Of a stretch of 64,000 bases of DNA, positions 1 to 11,419 are shown piece by piece; the stretch's first letter is position 1; every line of letters starts with the position of its first letter. The stretch is from assembly GCA_013146195.2 (NCBI GenBank), contig CM028382.1:59100734-59164733 (forward strand), read 5' to 3'. The notes below the pieces were generated by a model. It made no database searches and was not told the origin of the DNA. It saw nothing but the letters and a program-made list of their open reading frames with translations. Origin of the DNA: Codonopsis lanceolata (lineage: Eukaryota > Streptophyta > Magnoliopsida > Asterales > Campanulaceae). Made by a program: the position numbers and the translations under genes.

Positions 1-326
1 AACAATTAGAATTAGTTCCATAGTACAACTCATCAAGCCTCTGAAAAATCTCCGAAGATACAAAGGTAAAAGCCCACAAGGTATATGAAAACATGATCAC
101 TACAATTGGCACCCGTGGATCCAATTCAAGAAGACAAGAGAAAGAAGTAATCATCAACTTAAGGACGAAATTCTATGAAAACAATCGAAAATTTCCAAAG
201 AAACAAAGGCCCTACTATGCTTGAAGATAAAGGAGATTGACGAATAAGGGATGGATCATAAAAGAAAACAAAGAAGAAGGAATGCCTAAAAGAAAACAAA
301 GAAGAAGGAATGTACCATGCCCATCT

Positions 327-540
327 ACATCAAATCGTCAAGATACTCCTCTAACCATATAGTGGCGGACAGATGAAGAAAAGTGGACCTCACCACTAGA
401 AAAAGGAACCATCAAAGAAGACAAAGAAGAAAGAACAACGGCTTCCCCGAAAGACATCAAATAATTCAGAAAGATGCTCCACTAACGATGTAGTGGCAGA
501 CAGACGAAGATAAGTGGACCTCACCACTAGAAAAAAGGAA
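327..540. repeat. Direct duplication, two units about 127 bp apart
   Basis: Units at about 327-409 and 454-540 share the core GTGGACCTCACCACTAGAAA and a preceding AGTGGC(G/A)GACAGA(T/C)GAAGA block. The duplication lies upstream of the TATA box at 638, a usual place for an enhancer duplication, but function is inference. Confidence 0.7.
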
Positions 541-637
541 CTATCTAATTTTCCTAGCCGTGTATTAGGCATCTTACTTTTGTTGAATGATGTAAAAAGT
601 AATAATGTAAAATGTAACAGTTTACATTTCTCCGATC

Positions 638-646
638 TATATAAGG
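638..646 (+). promoter_or_regulatory. TATA box candidate
   Basis: TATATAAGG follows a pyrimidine-rich stretch and precedes a candidate AATAAA signal by about 15 bases. Such a close pair is typical of retroelement R regions. No transcript start can be proved. Confidence 0.4.
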
Positions 647-1040
647 AGAATAAGTTTAATAAAGAAGACACCCCGTTTTGATTGAATCAATATACTCTCC
701 ACTACTCTCCACTCAAATTACTCCACTCACACTTAAACCACCCACACACACTCCACTCAATATACTCCACTCCCACTCAATCATCGTGAGCCACTCACAC
801 TCAGGCACTCCGCACAAAGAAGAAAATAATTGAAATTATAGCCAAAGAAGAAAATCAAAGGAAGAATAAGGCACTAGCCAAAGAAGAAATTATCATCAAA
901 GGAAGAAATTATCATCAAAGGAAGAATCACTGAATTCTGTAATACTGGGGCCACTAAGGCACTGTAAGTCTTGTTGGAATTGAGTAATATTCTTCATAAA
1001 AGATTTTCTTCCCATATCTGCTAAAATAATTGTCTGATCA

Positions 1041-1139
<99 letters not shown>
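1041..1139. repeat. (ATT)33 microsatellite
   Basis: A perfect ATT array of 99 bases. It lies exactly where the left Ogre leader copy loses similarity to the right one, which has an (AT)n array at the equivalent place (58738-58802). The Asn-rich reading frame across it on the minus strand is an artefact of the repeat. Confidence 0.95.
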
Positions 1140-1563
1140 GGGCTTGTGTTTTTTTTGACTTGTGCACATTTTTTTTGACTTGCGCATAATTTTTTTTTGG
1201 CAAGGGCTGACCCACGATTTAAAATGCAAAAATCGGTCGGTCTTTGAAGTGTCCTGAAAATTTATATGTAGTCTAACGTTGGCTTATGCAGGGGGTAGGC
1301 TGGCCATGGTGTAGGGTAGCAATTCGGAATATATTTATATGCATGTGCGCGTGTGTGCGTTTTCTAAAAAGCAAAAAAAAAAGTTTTTTTTAGATATAAA
1401 AGCAGAAAATAAAACAGATATGGTCTGTCTTGCTGTTATTTATGGATTTTCTTGGCTTTTTAGTTTGAGCGCGAGCAAGCAAGCATATCATTTTAAGAAA
1501 TAGAAAGAAAAGTGGAGAATCTATCTATTCCTATTAATTACAAATGGGTCCTAATCCCCGAAA
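1140..1563 (-). mobile_element. Tat/Ogre leader fragment (left copy, part 1)
   Basis: This matches 58803-59180 base for base over long stretches, including the block GCTTATGCAGGGGGTAGGCT and the block TTTTAAGAAATAGAAAGAAA. In the right copy this is the non-coding leader between the primer site and gag of a minus-strand Ogre-like element, so the left copy is a piece of the same family in the same orientation. The match is interrupted at 1564 by the poly(T) of a LINE and resumes at about 5236. Confidence 0.8.
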
Positions 1564-4500
1564 TTTTTTTTTTTTATGAAACAGGGGCGGTACCCTGTGA
1601 AATTTTATTTATATGGAAAAAGAAATACAAACTTGAGGGGGACAACCAGCCTTGCCCTTATAAATGGGAGGACAAAGGAGCCTTACCTCGAAAAGGAAAT
1701 AAACAATCAACATAGAGCTAAGAAATTCTAAAGTAGGTCGTTTCACTTTTATCCAGAGAAATAAGCCCGCGAATACGAGGGGGCAGAGAGGCCTCAGACG
1801 AAAAAGAAGCGGAGGAGCCTTGGTCGCAACCATAATTGGCAATAACATCTGCCACTGAGTTAGCTTCCCGAAAAATGTGACTGATGGAAAAATGCATGTC
1901 TCGAACAATTTCTTTAATAGATCGAATTAAATAGGAGCTCTTCCAAGGGGGTGTCAAGGAACCACAAACACAGTCTAAATGTAGCTTGGAATCAATTTCC
2001 ACCAAAGCATGCTTAAAATTGTTCAATTTCAGCCAAGTAATACCTTGATATAAGGCCTGACATTCAGCGTGAAAGCTGGTAGAGTCACCATAAAAGGTAT
2101 AGAAAGCAAAAATAAATTCCCCGGAGCTGTTGCGAATAATGCCACCGCCTGAGCTTAGCCCCGGGTTGCCTCTACAAGCCCCATCACAATTAAGCTTAAC
2201 CCGGCCTGATGGAGGCTTAGACCAATTAACCACCTGAATTTTCTTGGAGGAGAAAGTACCCAATCTAGAAGAGAAGAGAAGGTCCCAGCCTAGATTTGGA
2301 ATAAGGCCAGCCCCCATGAGAATAGAATTAAGAAGGCGCTTAATTCGATCAACAATCAGCCAAGGAGGAGCACGAGAACCCTCGTGAAGACTCGAGTTTC
2401 TAGCTTTCCAAAGCTCCCAGAGAATCACCGGAGGCACAATGATGTTCAGACTGGAATTATGCTTGTGATACCACCATGAAAAACAGCATTGAGCAATAGA
2501 ATTAGCCAAACAGTTGACACCACCAAGGCAATTAAATTCAGTCCAAACTGTCTTGGCTGAAGCACTATCCAAGAAGACATGAGAGTATGATTCAGTGTGC
2601 CCTATATCGCAACATTGACATTTAGATGCAAGCTGAACACCTTGTTTGGAGATACTCTCGTCGAGAGGCAGACGACGAAGCCAAAGACGCCACATGAAAA
2701 TGCTGATGTGTCAGGGAAGTAACTTGTGCCATATAAATCGGGCCGAAGAAAGAAGAGGCACATGATGTCGAGCGAGCTGCCAGGCTGAAGATAAATTGAG
2801 CTTACCATTTTCAGATAGACGACAATGGGGGGAGTCCGAGTATCACAAAGAGAGATACGAGATCAAACCGCTTGAACAATAGATGGGCCCAAAAGTCTTC
2901 GAGCGTATTCATGCAGCCGTTGGTCAAGAAAAAGATCTCGAACCATCTGATCTTGACCCACGGCTGAAGGAATTGAAATGGGATGAGGCAACCAGTTATC
3001 AAGCATTGCCGAACATTTGCCATTCCCTATGATCCAGATAATTTGCTGTTCAGCTTTTTCACGAAGCAAGCACATTCCTCGCCATGTATGAGACCCCGAA
3101 GCATAGGCTACTTTAGTCGGATGTGAAAAAGAACAGTACTTTTTCATCAAGAAGTTGCTCCACAGATTATTAGAAGATCGGAATCGCCACATAAGATGAA
3201 TAGAGAAGGCTTGAATGATATCCGAAAGAGCTCGAATGCCAACACCCCCTTCAGAAACAGGCCGACAACAATTCTGCCACGAGATCCAGTGAGCTTTAAA
3301 TTTGCCATCAACTTTCCCCCAGAAAAAATTGGCAAGCATGCTATTTATGTGTTTAACCACAGCAGTTGGAGGATCTAGGATCATGATCTGATACATAATA
3401 ATTGAATGAAGGACATAATTAATAAGAGTAACTCTCCCAGTTTGATTAAGAAAAGCCCCCATCCACGAATTAATTTTAATCTGTAGCTTCTCTATTAAAG
3501 AATCAAATAGAGTCTTCTTTTTCCTACCTTCAAAAAGAGGGCAGCCAAGGTACTGGACTGGAAGAGATTTATTGCTGAAACCAACATGCCGACTAATAGT
3601 GGAAATTCTTGCCACCGAGATGGTATGGGAGACCAAAAAATTGCTTTTACCTTGATTAATCAATTGCCCGGAACATTGCTCGTAGAGACTAAGAAACTTT
3701 CGATGTTGAATCAGAGAGTTTTTAGATCCGTTGCAAAAAATGACGATGTCGTCCGCAAAGGCAAAATGAGAAATTATGGGACACCCCCTTGAGGAAGAGT
3801 ACACAAAATTAGGATGATCAGTTTAGAGCTTGTTCAGACCTTGACTAAGGACTTCCGCTGCAATGATGAATAAACTTGGAGAGATTGGATCTCCCTGATG
3901 AAGACCCCGAGTAGAATGAAAGAAACCCGCCAAAGAACCGTTGATAGAAACGGAGAACCAGTTATTGGAAATAACTCTCCAGATAATATCAATAAAAGTC
4001 TCGTTAAAACTGAATCTGCGAAGCACCCCAATAAGAAAGAACCAAGAGACCCTATCAAAGGCTTTGGCCATGTCCAGCTTAATGACAACATTGGTTCCAT
4101 TAACTTTTTTATTAAGTTGGTGAGTCAGCTCTTGGGCAAGAAGAAGGTTGTCCTGAATAAGCCTCCCTTTTGTGAATGCGCTTTGATTGTCTGAAATGAT
4201 GGAGGGAAGAACCATTGCCAGCCTCGAAGAAATTATCTTGGTGATTATTTTGTTACAGAAATTGCAGAGACTGATCGGCCTAAGGTCTTTGAAGGTTTCA
4301 ACGTGACTAGTTTTTGGAATAGAGATGATGAGAGTACTAGTCCAAGATTTTGGCATTTCAAAACCTGCAAAAAATTCAGAGACCGCAAGAAAAAGATCTG
4401 AAGCAATAATATCCCAGCAGGCTGTGTAGAATTTACCCGAGAATCCATCAGGCCCGGCAGCACTATGACCATTGAGATGAAAAACTGCTTTTTTAATTTC

Positions 4501-5235
4501 ATCCAAGGAAGGGGGATTGGAGAGCATGTTATTCTGATCAGAAGATATTAAAGATGGAATAACCGAAAGCAGGTTGTTATCCGAACAATGACAAGCAGTT
4601 AGTTGATCTGAAAAATATTCAATAGCGGCAGATTTGATGGAGGCCTCCGTGTCCGCAATGACGCCATGCATGTCTGTAATTCGGTGGATGGCAAGTTTGT
4701 TACGAGTTTGTTTGACTGACGAATGAAACAGTTTGGTATTACCATCGCCCTCTTGAAGCCAGCGCAAGTAAGATTTTTGCCTCCAATAATCCTCTTCGAG
4801 TTTTAATTTTTGCTTGAGCTTGGCTTGAGCTAAATGAAGGGCAGCTCGGTTAGAATCTGAATTGGCATTTTCATAAGCCAACTCCTTTTCTAGCACATCA
4901 TCCTCAGCCTGTTTAATCGCCTGAAAAATATTCCCAAACACAGTACTATTCCAGATTTTGAGAGCTGATTTGGTAGCTTTTAATTTGTTGGAGAAGCGCA
5001 CCATAGGTCTGCCATGATCAGTGCTAAGCCAAGCATTCCTAACCGTGTCAAGGAAGGAATGATGATTCACCCAAATATTAAGAAACTTAAACGGGTATGG
5101 CCGACGTTCCATGGACAGAGAGATAGATATGAGCAGAGGAGAATGGTCTGAGCATGTTCGGTTAAGGGGATCCACCAAGGTACGGCTGAAGGTAGATAAC
5201 CAAGAAGAATTAACGAGAGCACGGTCGATTCTTTG
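1564..5235 (-). mobile_element. 5'-truncated L1-type LINE inserted in the Ogre leader
   Basis: The element reads on the minus strand. Its poly(A) tail appears as T at 1564-1575. Its 5' end lies within the endonuclease domain at about 5235, where the reading frame changes abruptly from flank to LINE sequence. Comparing the unoccupied site in the right Ogre copy (around 59180-59200, TCCCCAAAATAAAATGAC) with the two flanks here gives the insertion point; any target duplication is short or decayed. The 3' untranslated part (about 1576-1717) shares GAGGGGGACAACCAGCCTT with the LINE at 45294-51346, so both belong to related families. Confidence 0.85.
1718..5235 (-). pseudogene. LINE ORF2 fragment: endonuclease end, RT, RNase H
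   Basis: Broken polyprotein of a plant L1-type retrotransposon that would nick target DNA and copy its RNA into the nick. In order on the minus strand: the C-terminal end of the AP endonuclease (RIDRALVNSSWL, then SDHSPLL, about 5232-5130); reverse transcriptase with SAAGPDGF, DLRPISLCNF, FDRVSW and RGLHQGDPISP (about 4470-3880) and the catalytic FADD (about 3755); a zinc-binding RVT domain (WRLWLRRLPLDE and a CQCC pair, about 2690-2560); and a terminal RNase H (NCDGACRGNPG, HAECQAL, EIDSK, ANSVAD, about 2190-1800). One in-frame stop (TAA, 3823-3825) and a frameshift at a C6 run near 2825 break it. The start is lost to 5' truncation. Confidence 0.88.
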
Positions 5236-5263
5236 GTAGAATAAAATAAAATGACAGAATGAA

Positions 5264-5300
<37 letters not shown>

Positions 5301-5562
5301 CGGAATGAAAATTAAGTAGAATAAATTAATAAATAGGGCCGAAAATGAAGCGATATTAAAAATAAAGCCCCGTACCTTTTGTTGTGCTGCCCGGAAATTA
5401 TTGCATATATATTGTTATTTTTTTTTTTGCAATTTTTTTTGAGAGAAACAAAAAAAAATACAAATATTTTGAAGTATATCTGTAACAGTGATTGGAATGA
5501 AACTGCTGCAAGACGGAGGATCATATCCACAAATATAGACACGGATGTTAAAGGAACGCAAT
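5236..5562 (-). mobile_element. Tat/Ogre leader fragment (left copy, part 2)
   Basis: Continues the match to the right Ogre leader (59190-59515): shared blocks include CTTTTGTTGTGCTGCCCGGAA and GGAGGATCATATCCACAAAT. It contains an (AT)n array at 5267-5299 that the right copy lacks. Similarity stops at 5562, where a sequence starting TGTAAGACCCC begins. Confidence 0.8.
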
Positions 5563-7380
5563 TGTAAGACCCCGATTCCCGGTTAGCTTGAATGGCGTGC
5601 AATGCTCTCATTTCTTCTTTGGTTGATTGCTCGTTGGGTTTGTGAGAGAGTCTAGATGTGTACGAGAGATCACATTAAGACAAAAATACTTTTAAGACAT
5701 GTCATATAGTTGTGGACTTGCTAAAGTCACAAGTCGAAACTCGACGATAGTCGAAATGCGACGCGATTGAGAGTTTACTTGCATTTCGCGTCCCTGACCT
5801 CGATTCGGTCCTAGATCTTTACATGATGATTAAATAATATGTTTAGATGCATTATAATTCTAGTTGGATGTATTCATTAAGTCTCGTGAAGTTTTGACGC
5901 TTCGAGGATAGCAATTCTCCTTATCGCGTAGTTTGAGTTTGAGCCGGGTGATCGTCTCGCCTTTCGGGAGTCCTTTTATCCTATCTGTTCTTCATCATCT
6001 GAGAGGCATCCAGGCCTATTTTTTAGCCCTTTTAGGTGTTTACAATCATGGGTTGTTGCCCGTCGGTTTGTTGTTTCATTCGACGTTTCGTTAGCAAGAT
6101 GTCGCGCCTTGCGTCGGTTTTGCTCCGTGTTGTTTCGGGAGTTGTTGTGAGGGTTTTGAACCTACTTTGAGGGTAGTTTGAGACTTGTTTTGTTTAGCTA
6201 AGAGTATGAGGACATTAAGGTTGAATTGTAGACCCTTTTTGGCTTGGGAGGACCCAAGGATGCATGAGGGAGAGTCCGGGACCGAGCAAGGAAGCAACAA
6301 ACTTTGGAATTGTGTAAAGCTGGAGGATGCGCTCGCATCCCTCCTATACCAAGCGACCGCATTGGTCCCTGATTCCCTGTTACGGGATTTTGTTGGAAAA
6401 TTGAAATTTCGTCCAACTTATACCCACCCAAACCCAACCTAAACTAATCCTAAACCCCCCTAACTAACCTAAGACACATCCTAAACATCTAATTGAAGTT
6501 TGGAAGTAGATTAAGGTGGTTAATTAAGGAGAAATAACCCCACCCACATAAATTAAACCCATTTACTCTCTAACACTTATCAGCCACAAAATACGACTTA
6601 GCCTCCCATTTTTCTGCCTACACTTCACCAAAAACTGGGGAGAGCTTGAGAGAGGAGATTTCTAGGGTTCTTGAGTGCCCAATCTTGGAGGCCATAGCTT
6701 GGGACCTTCTTCCCCCAATCTACACCATAGTTTTGAAGAGAAGGATGAGGAGAACAACACCAACACCAGGGATTTCGGGATTACAGCTTGTTAGGGGCTG
6801 AACAAAGGTAAGTTTCTACCTCTCTTCCTCCTTCTTTTGGCCCCATTGACCCTAGGGAAAACAATCATCTTGCTAAGTGAGGTCAATGGGTGCAATTTCT
6901 AGGGTTGTTAGAGATTCCATGAACCCTAGGTTTCTAGTTGATGAAGATTCTTGGATGAACCTATGTGAGACCTAGATTAGTATGAAATTCATATGTTAAG
7001 TGGTCTATTAAACCTTGTTATGTGAATTGATCATGTGTGTTGAGCATGATTGGTGAAGATACTTGGAAGGGGATTTTGCCCAAATTATGATTTGGCTTAT
7101 TAAACATGATTGTAAGCTTGATTATTATGTTATACATGTATAGTAGAGTATATTAATCCATGTTGTGTGATTTATTCATGTTTTGGAGAGTATGATTGGT
7201 AAGGTGACTTAAATGAATTTATGCACAAATTGGCGAATTCGTTATATGTTGCATTGATAAGTGTTTTGTTGGGTTTATGTGAGTTCAATGAACTTGGGAA
7301 GATGGCTATTGATGATAGTTATGAACATAGGGGGGTATTGAGGCCCATGGCTTCTATGCCCTAAATTTTGGAAAGTGTAC

Positions 7381-7980
7381 ATTAGACTCAATGGAGTCAT
7401 TATAAGTTCGATAATGTGCTAAACGAACTTGGGTTGAAATCCTACGACGATTGGATTTCACTTGTATGATGTTGTGAATTATATATAGCTTCCGAACTAT
7501 TAATGGAGTTATGGTTATGATGAATTTTATAGATTTCTAGGCTTCAGAATCAAGCCCGGATGAGTTTTGGAACCTTGTTGTGAACGTGAATGAAATAGTA
7601 AAGTGTGGGTTGACGAAATACATAAAGAATAAAATGTAGTATTAAGACTCAACGAAGTCATCATAAGTTCAATAATGTGTTAAATGAACTTGGGTTGAAA
7701 TCCTACGACGATTGGATTTCGTTTGATTAATGATGTGAAACACATAACTTCCAAACTTTAAATGGATTATGATTGTGACGTGTTATGTGGATTTTTAGGC
7801 TTGGGAATCAAGCCCGAATGAATGTTGGGATTTCGTTGTAAACTTTAATGAATTATTACGGTGTGGATTTATGAAAAAACATAAAGAATGAAATGTAGTA
7901 GTAAGACTCAACGGAGTTGTTATAAGGCCAATAAAATGATAATGAGCCTGGGGTTGGAAACCCTACAATGTTTGGGTCTT
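7381..7980 (+). repeat. Tandem repeat, 260-bp unit, 2.3 copies
   Basis: Units start at about 7381, 7641 and 7901. All have the AAGACTCAACG(A/G)AGT(C/T) type start; the first two also share GGGTTGAAATCCTACGACGA and an AAGCCCG block. The third is cut short near 7980. This lies inside the Tekay-like LTR. Confidence 0.8.
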
Positions 7981-8507
7981 GTTTGGTTATGGTTGTGCAC
8001 ACCGGGTTTTTTGGGTTTGTGTTCAATTGAGACATTCATGTTATGGAGACTTATTAGAAAAATATTTTTGAGCATGCTTGTTAGATCACGGGACATTAAA
8101 GACCAACGTACGGTCACGAGTATAATTAAGAGAAGATTAAGAAAGAATTCTCCCCTTAAGGATTTTGGTTGCGTGCATATAAAAGCACTTGTGAGAAAGT
8201 GACTACGGAGTAGTCATGATGTTCTTGAGTATGGAATTAGTGATGTCGATCATATATGACGATTAGGACTATGATCGAGCCCGGTGTACTTAAAATAAAG
8301 ACTAAAATATTAAGTCTTGAGTTGTGGATATTCTTAGACTAACGTAGTAGTCTTTGGTTTGATTTTGAGTAGAGGATTATTGTAGACCTCACATTATGAT
8401 TTATTAAGCTTATATGCTATACTTGATTTGGGTGATGACTTGAGGAATAATGAGTACCTCAATATGTAGTCCTTGAACTAAACTTGTAAGTTAGTTGAAC
8501 ACGTTGG

Positions 8508-8623
8508 TTATATGCAAATATATGCATTGTTCATGATACTTTGTAGAGCGTTATGTCCTACTTGTTTATATGCAATTATGTGCATGGTTTATGAGATGTT
8601 GTAGAGCATTATGTCCTACATGA
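8508..8623 (+). repeat. Tandem repeat, 58-bp unit, 2 copies
   Basis: Units at 8508-8565 and 8566-8623 share TTATATGCAA, a TTCATGATA/TTTATGAGA block and TTGTAGAGC(G/A)TTATGTCCTAC. A second, shorter-period expansion within the same LTR. Confidence 0.8.
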
Positions 8624-9824
8624 TATAATGAGCCCGATATTAATGAACTTGGTCTCATTGGTTTATGCAAGTAAATATCTACTTGATCATTTTGGTTTAA
8701 GTCCAACTGGCGGGTTTGGTTGTAGTGTCGGCAATGTGACGATTCATAGTCTTTGGAAACAATCGCTATGAATCGTTGCATTGGTTCCCTTTCTCCTCAC
8801 TATTTGGCCAATAGTGGGATGTGATCTCGAGTTATGCCATCTAACTTGACATCGAGCTCTCATTTCTCATCCTAGGTTGGATGAATGTAACGAGTACTCA
8901 AAAGGAAAACTGATGAGTTGTGATTATTTGGGGACGAAACCCCAGGGTATGATTGGTTGGGTATTGAACCCAGATTTTGGATTGAGGATGAATCCCATGG
9001 TAAGTTTGGTTGGGTGTTAGACCCGGATTTGGTTGTAACGGTTCGATTTACGTGTCTTGTTACACATGTTTAATTATGAGTATTTATATGAAAGACATTA
9101 TGCTATGTGATTTATGTGAGATGATGTGCTTGGGTAATTAAGTGCATGTTTATTGTTGGTATACTAGTATGATACCATGATTTTTATATGCTTATGCATT
9201 ATGCCATGCCATGACATAATATGCCATACAGTTGCTGTAGTAACTTATCGGGTCATTATGACTCACCTCCGTGTGGTTGTTTTCCTAGTGTGTAGTGATC
9301 CCGTTAGTAAGTGCGGCGACTTCGGATAGCGATTTCTAGCAGGTGGTCTTCCGGGCTATAAGCTTGGAGTTATTTAATATTAATGTTGTTATTTATTTGT
9401 GAGACACGGATGTAAAGTTATGTAGACTTTACTTGGGTAGATTATAGTAGTATATTATTGTTGTGTATTTGGGAGCCGGCTAGTATAGCCGAGATATTGT
9501 ATCTTTAGAAATTATTCCCGTTGTCATTTCGAGCATGTGTGGCTCGTTTATTCTAGTACTGTGTTATTGTTGTTCCTACCTCCGACAGCTTTAGTCGTGA
9601 GATCTTGGTTGGTGGTTTAGCATTTGATATTATATTGTTATAGTTGAATTGTCCCTCCGGCATGTTGTAGCCGTTGAGTGGTGTTTATCAGGTTGGGATT
9701 TTGTTAGTTGCCGGCCTTTGGTTGCCGATGGTTTGTTGCGCGTGTCTAATGTTGCGTCACGTGCGTCGAATTTTTGGTTACTAAGTCTAGCCCTCCATTT
9801 TTATTTAAAATAAAAACGATCTAT

Positions 9825-9839
9825 CCAGTAAAGTCGCCA
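9825..9839 (-). other. Decayed Ogre primer-binding site (left copy)
   Basis: On the minus strand TGGCGACTTTACTGG, one base from the LTR end. It differs at two places from the right copy (TGGCGACTCTGCTGG). Ogre elements are known to prime from tRNA-Arg with a site of this type. Confidence 0.65.
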
Positions 9840-10279
9840 TTGTGGGTTCTCGGGAAATGCGACCTTGGATAGGGGAGCGCGTACGTGCGGATGCGGGACA
9901 TCCACTGCTCTCGTTCCACCCTCCCTTGTTTAGGGGACGGCGAAATCAAAATTGCGAGAGGAGTGCTGTCAAAGTAGCGTGTTTGAATGCGCCTCGATTG
10001 GTTGCCTTTAGTGGATTTTTGATCCAATATGGGAACTTTGGGTTTCCCGCATCAAGTTATCCCCTTTTTAGGGGATATCAGGACATGTCAATACATCACC
10101 CTTCCATTGTCATTTTCCCCTTTTTAGGGGAAAACGGAAAAGTGCAAAGGAGTGTTGCGAGGCCCCACCGGATCCAAAAAGTTTTAGAGTCGCCATCTTT
10201 ATTTTAAGGCAAAAATAAAGCAAACGCAGAAAAAAAAAAGAAAACCAGAGATAGAAAACGGGTTCGGAGGATAAGTTAC

Positions 10280-10308
10280 GAGTTGGGAAGGTGCTAGGCA
10301 CCCAACTC
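10280..10308. other. Conserved LTR hairpin
   Basis: Inverted repeat: GAGTTG pairs with CAACTC and GGTGC with GCACC around the loop TAG, with a small bulge. The same hairpin occurs in the other two Ogre LTR copies, in the region between the TATA box and the primer site on the element's own strand. Confidence 0.75.
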
Positions 10309-11060
10309 GCCCTTTCAGTCTCAAAATAGTTTTTGGCTAAATTATGCTTTTTGTTATATTTATTTAGCAGATAAATAAAACATTAAAAGATAGGAAAATA
10401 AATACAAACACATCCGTGGCTACATTATTTACGGACTTGCAGCCATTTCCTTACAATAATTACAAATATATTTAAAAATATTTGGCCATTATAACGGCTC
10501 CTTTACATAATATTTCCTAATCTAATCCGGGCAGCACAATGGCTTACAATCGCTACATTGGGCCGGATTTTAAATAACAACTTTATAAATAAAACGCCCT
10601 TCAAGGCTATTACCTTTTAGAGCAGAGTGTGCTCGCTCTGTCCTTCTCGATGGAGAGGGAGACTTTTATTGCTGCTGCTGCTGTGATTTGGGCAGAGTGA
10701 CGGCTTATTTGTGGTGTTTTTGGCATACTCACTCGGGCAGAATGACGGCTTATTTGTGGTGGTTTTGGCCTATTTGGTTGGGCGGAATAACGGCTTATTT
10801 TGGGTGATTTCAGCCTATTTACTCGGGCAGAGTAACGGCTTACTTTATGGTTTTTGGGTCGGGGAAATAAAGTGGATACCTAACTAAAGGGCTAGGGATT
10901 ACTTTAACCGGTTGGATTTGTGTTTGGAGGAGGTTTGGCAGGGTTTTGAGGCTTTGGGGAGATCACTCACTATCTCACTTCACTCTCTATTTCTTCAGCG
11001 TAACGAGGATGCGGAGAGTTTTGCGGATGATTTGTGTGTCCTGAAGGTGAACCCCGCAGC

Positions 11061-11070
11061 TCTATTTATA
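11061..11070 (-). promoter_or_regulatory. LTR TATA box (left Ogre LTR)
   Basis: On the minus strand GCTATAAATAGAG, in the same place as the TATAAATA of the 27898-29703 LTR. It would drive minus-strand transcription of the element. Confidence 0.65.
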
Positions 11071-11419
11071 GCCTGGAGAAAGGATTCATCGGGAATTAAA
11101 TTTTCTTATTTGTGCATCAACCGATTGTACAAAACGCCGAAGAGATTGCACTTTACGGCGAAGGAATAGTACTATTTGGCTAAACTGGGCTTCACCCATA
11201 TCATAAATGGGCGCCACTCCCACTTTGAGTGTGGGTGGCGCCAGCACTATTCATTAGTTTCATTTTTGACGTTTTGAACCCTGCATTTCACTCTTTTGCG
11301 CATCCTGCTTTGTCCTTTTGCATTTTCGACCCTGTAACTTGACATTTGTTAATGTTTTAACATGTCTTGATATTTTATGTCATGTCACATACCAGGGGTA
11401 CGAAATTAGGGTGTCTACG

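Larger units (their letters stand above)
1..1040. other. Unclassified promoter/LTR-like sequence at window edge
   Basis: No open reading frame here is convincing. The stretch is purine-rich (many AAAGAAGA blocks), has a duplicated block, a good TATA box, a nearby AATAAA-like signal at about 659-664, and then a run of CACTC/CCACTC pyrimidine repeats (about 690-810). This order (enhancer-like repeats, TATA, early poly(A) signal, structured leader) resembles either the U3-R part of an LTR or the intergenic promoter of a caulimovirus-like endogenous pararetrovirus. I see no coding part that would decide between them. It is separated from the Ogre leader fragment by an (ATT)n tract. Confidence 0.3.
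5563..9765 (+). mobile_element. Long solo LTR, Tekay/Del-like chromovirus
   Basis: A 4.2-kb block with no long open reading frame splits the left Ogre leader: similarity to the right copy is lost at 5562 and returns at about 9770 (AAGTCTAGCCCTCCATTTT). It starts TGTAAGACCCC, a common start of Ty3/gypsy chromovirus LTRs, and has the AT-rich, tandemly repeated middle usual for the very long LTRs of the Tekay lineage. No primer site, internal region or second LTR is seen, so a solo LTR left by LTR-LTR recombination is most likely. The right end (about 9759-9770) and the target duplication are not clear. Confidence 0.55.
9841..11419 (-). mobile_element. Tat/Ogre LTR (left copy, 1579 bp)
   Basis: Minus-strand LTR aligned to 27898-29703 and 59646-60816. 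On its own strand it starts at the TAGACACCCTAATTTCG block (the TG is mutated) and ends ...ACCCACA next to the primer site. It has a TATA box (11061-11070) and the conserved hairpin (10280-10308). It has one copy of the roughly 143-bp block that is doubled in the 27898-29703 LTR. The leader lies on its low side, so it acts as a 5' LTR for the left Ogre fragment, yet 11420 onward also looks like Ogre 3' internal DNA. Confidence 0.85.

Noticed and set aside
1038..1229. Minus-strand frame with a long Asn run
   Set aside because: It is the translation of the (ATT)33 array; no other protein-like part.
9842..10207. Plus-strand frames repeated at 27899-28424 and 59647-60009 that could look like a conserved small protein
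   Set aside because: They are antisense frames across the three Ogre LTR copies; similarity comes from the LTR, and starts and ends differ between copies.
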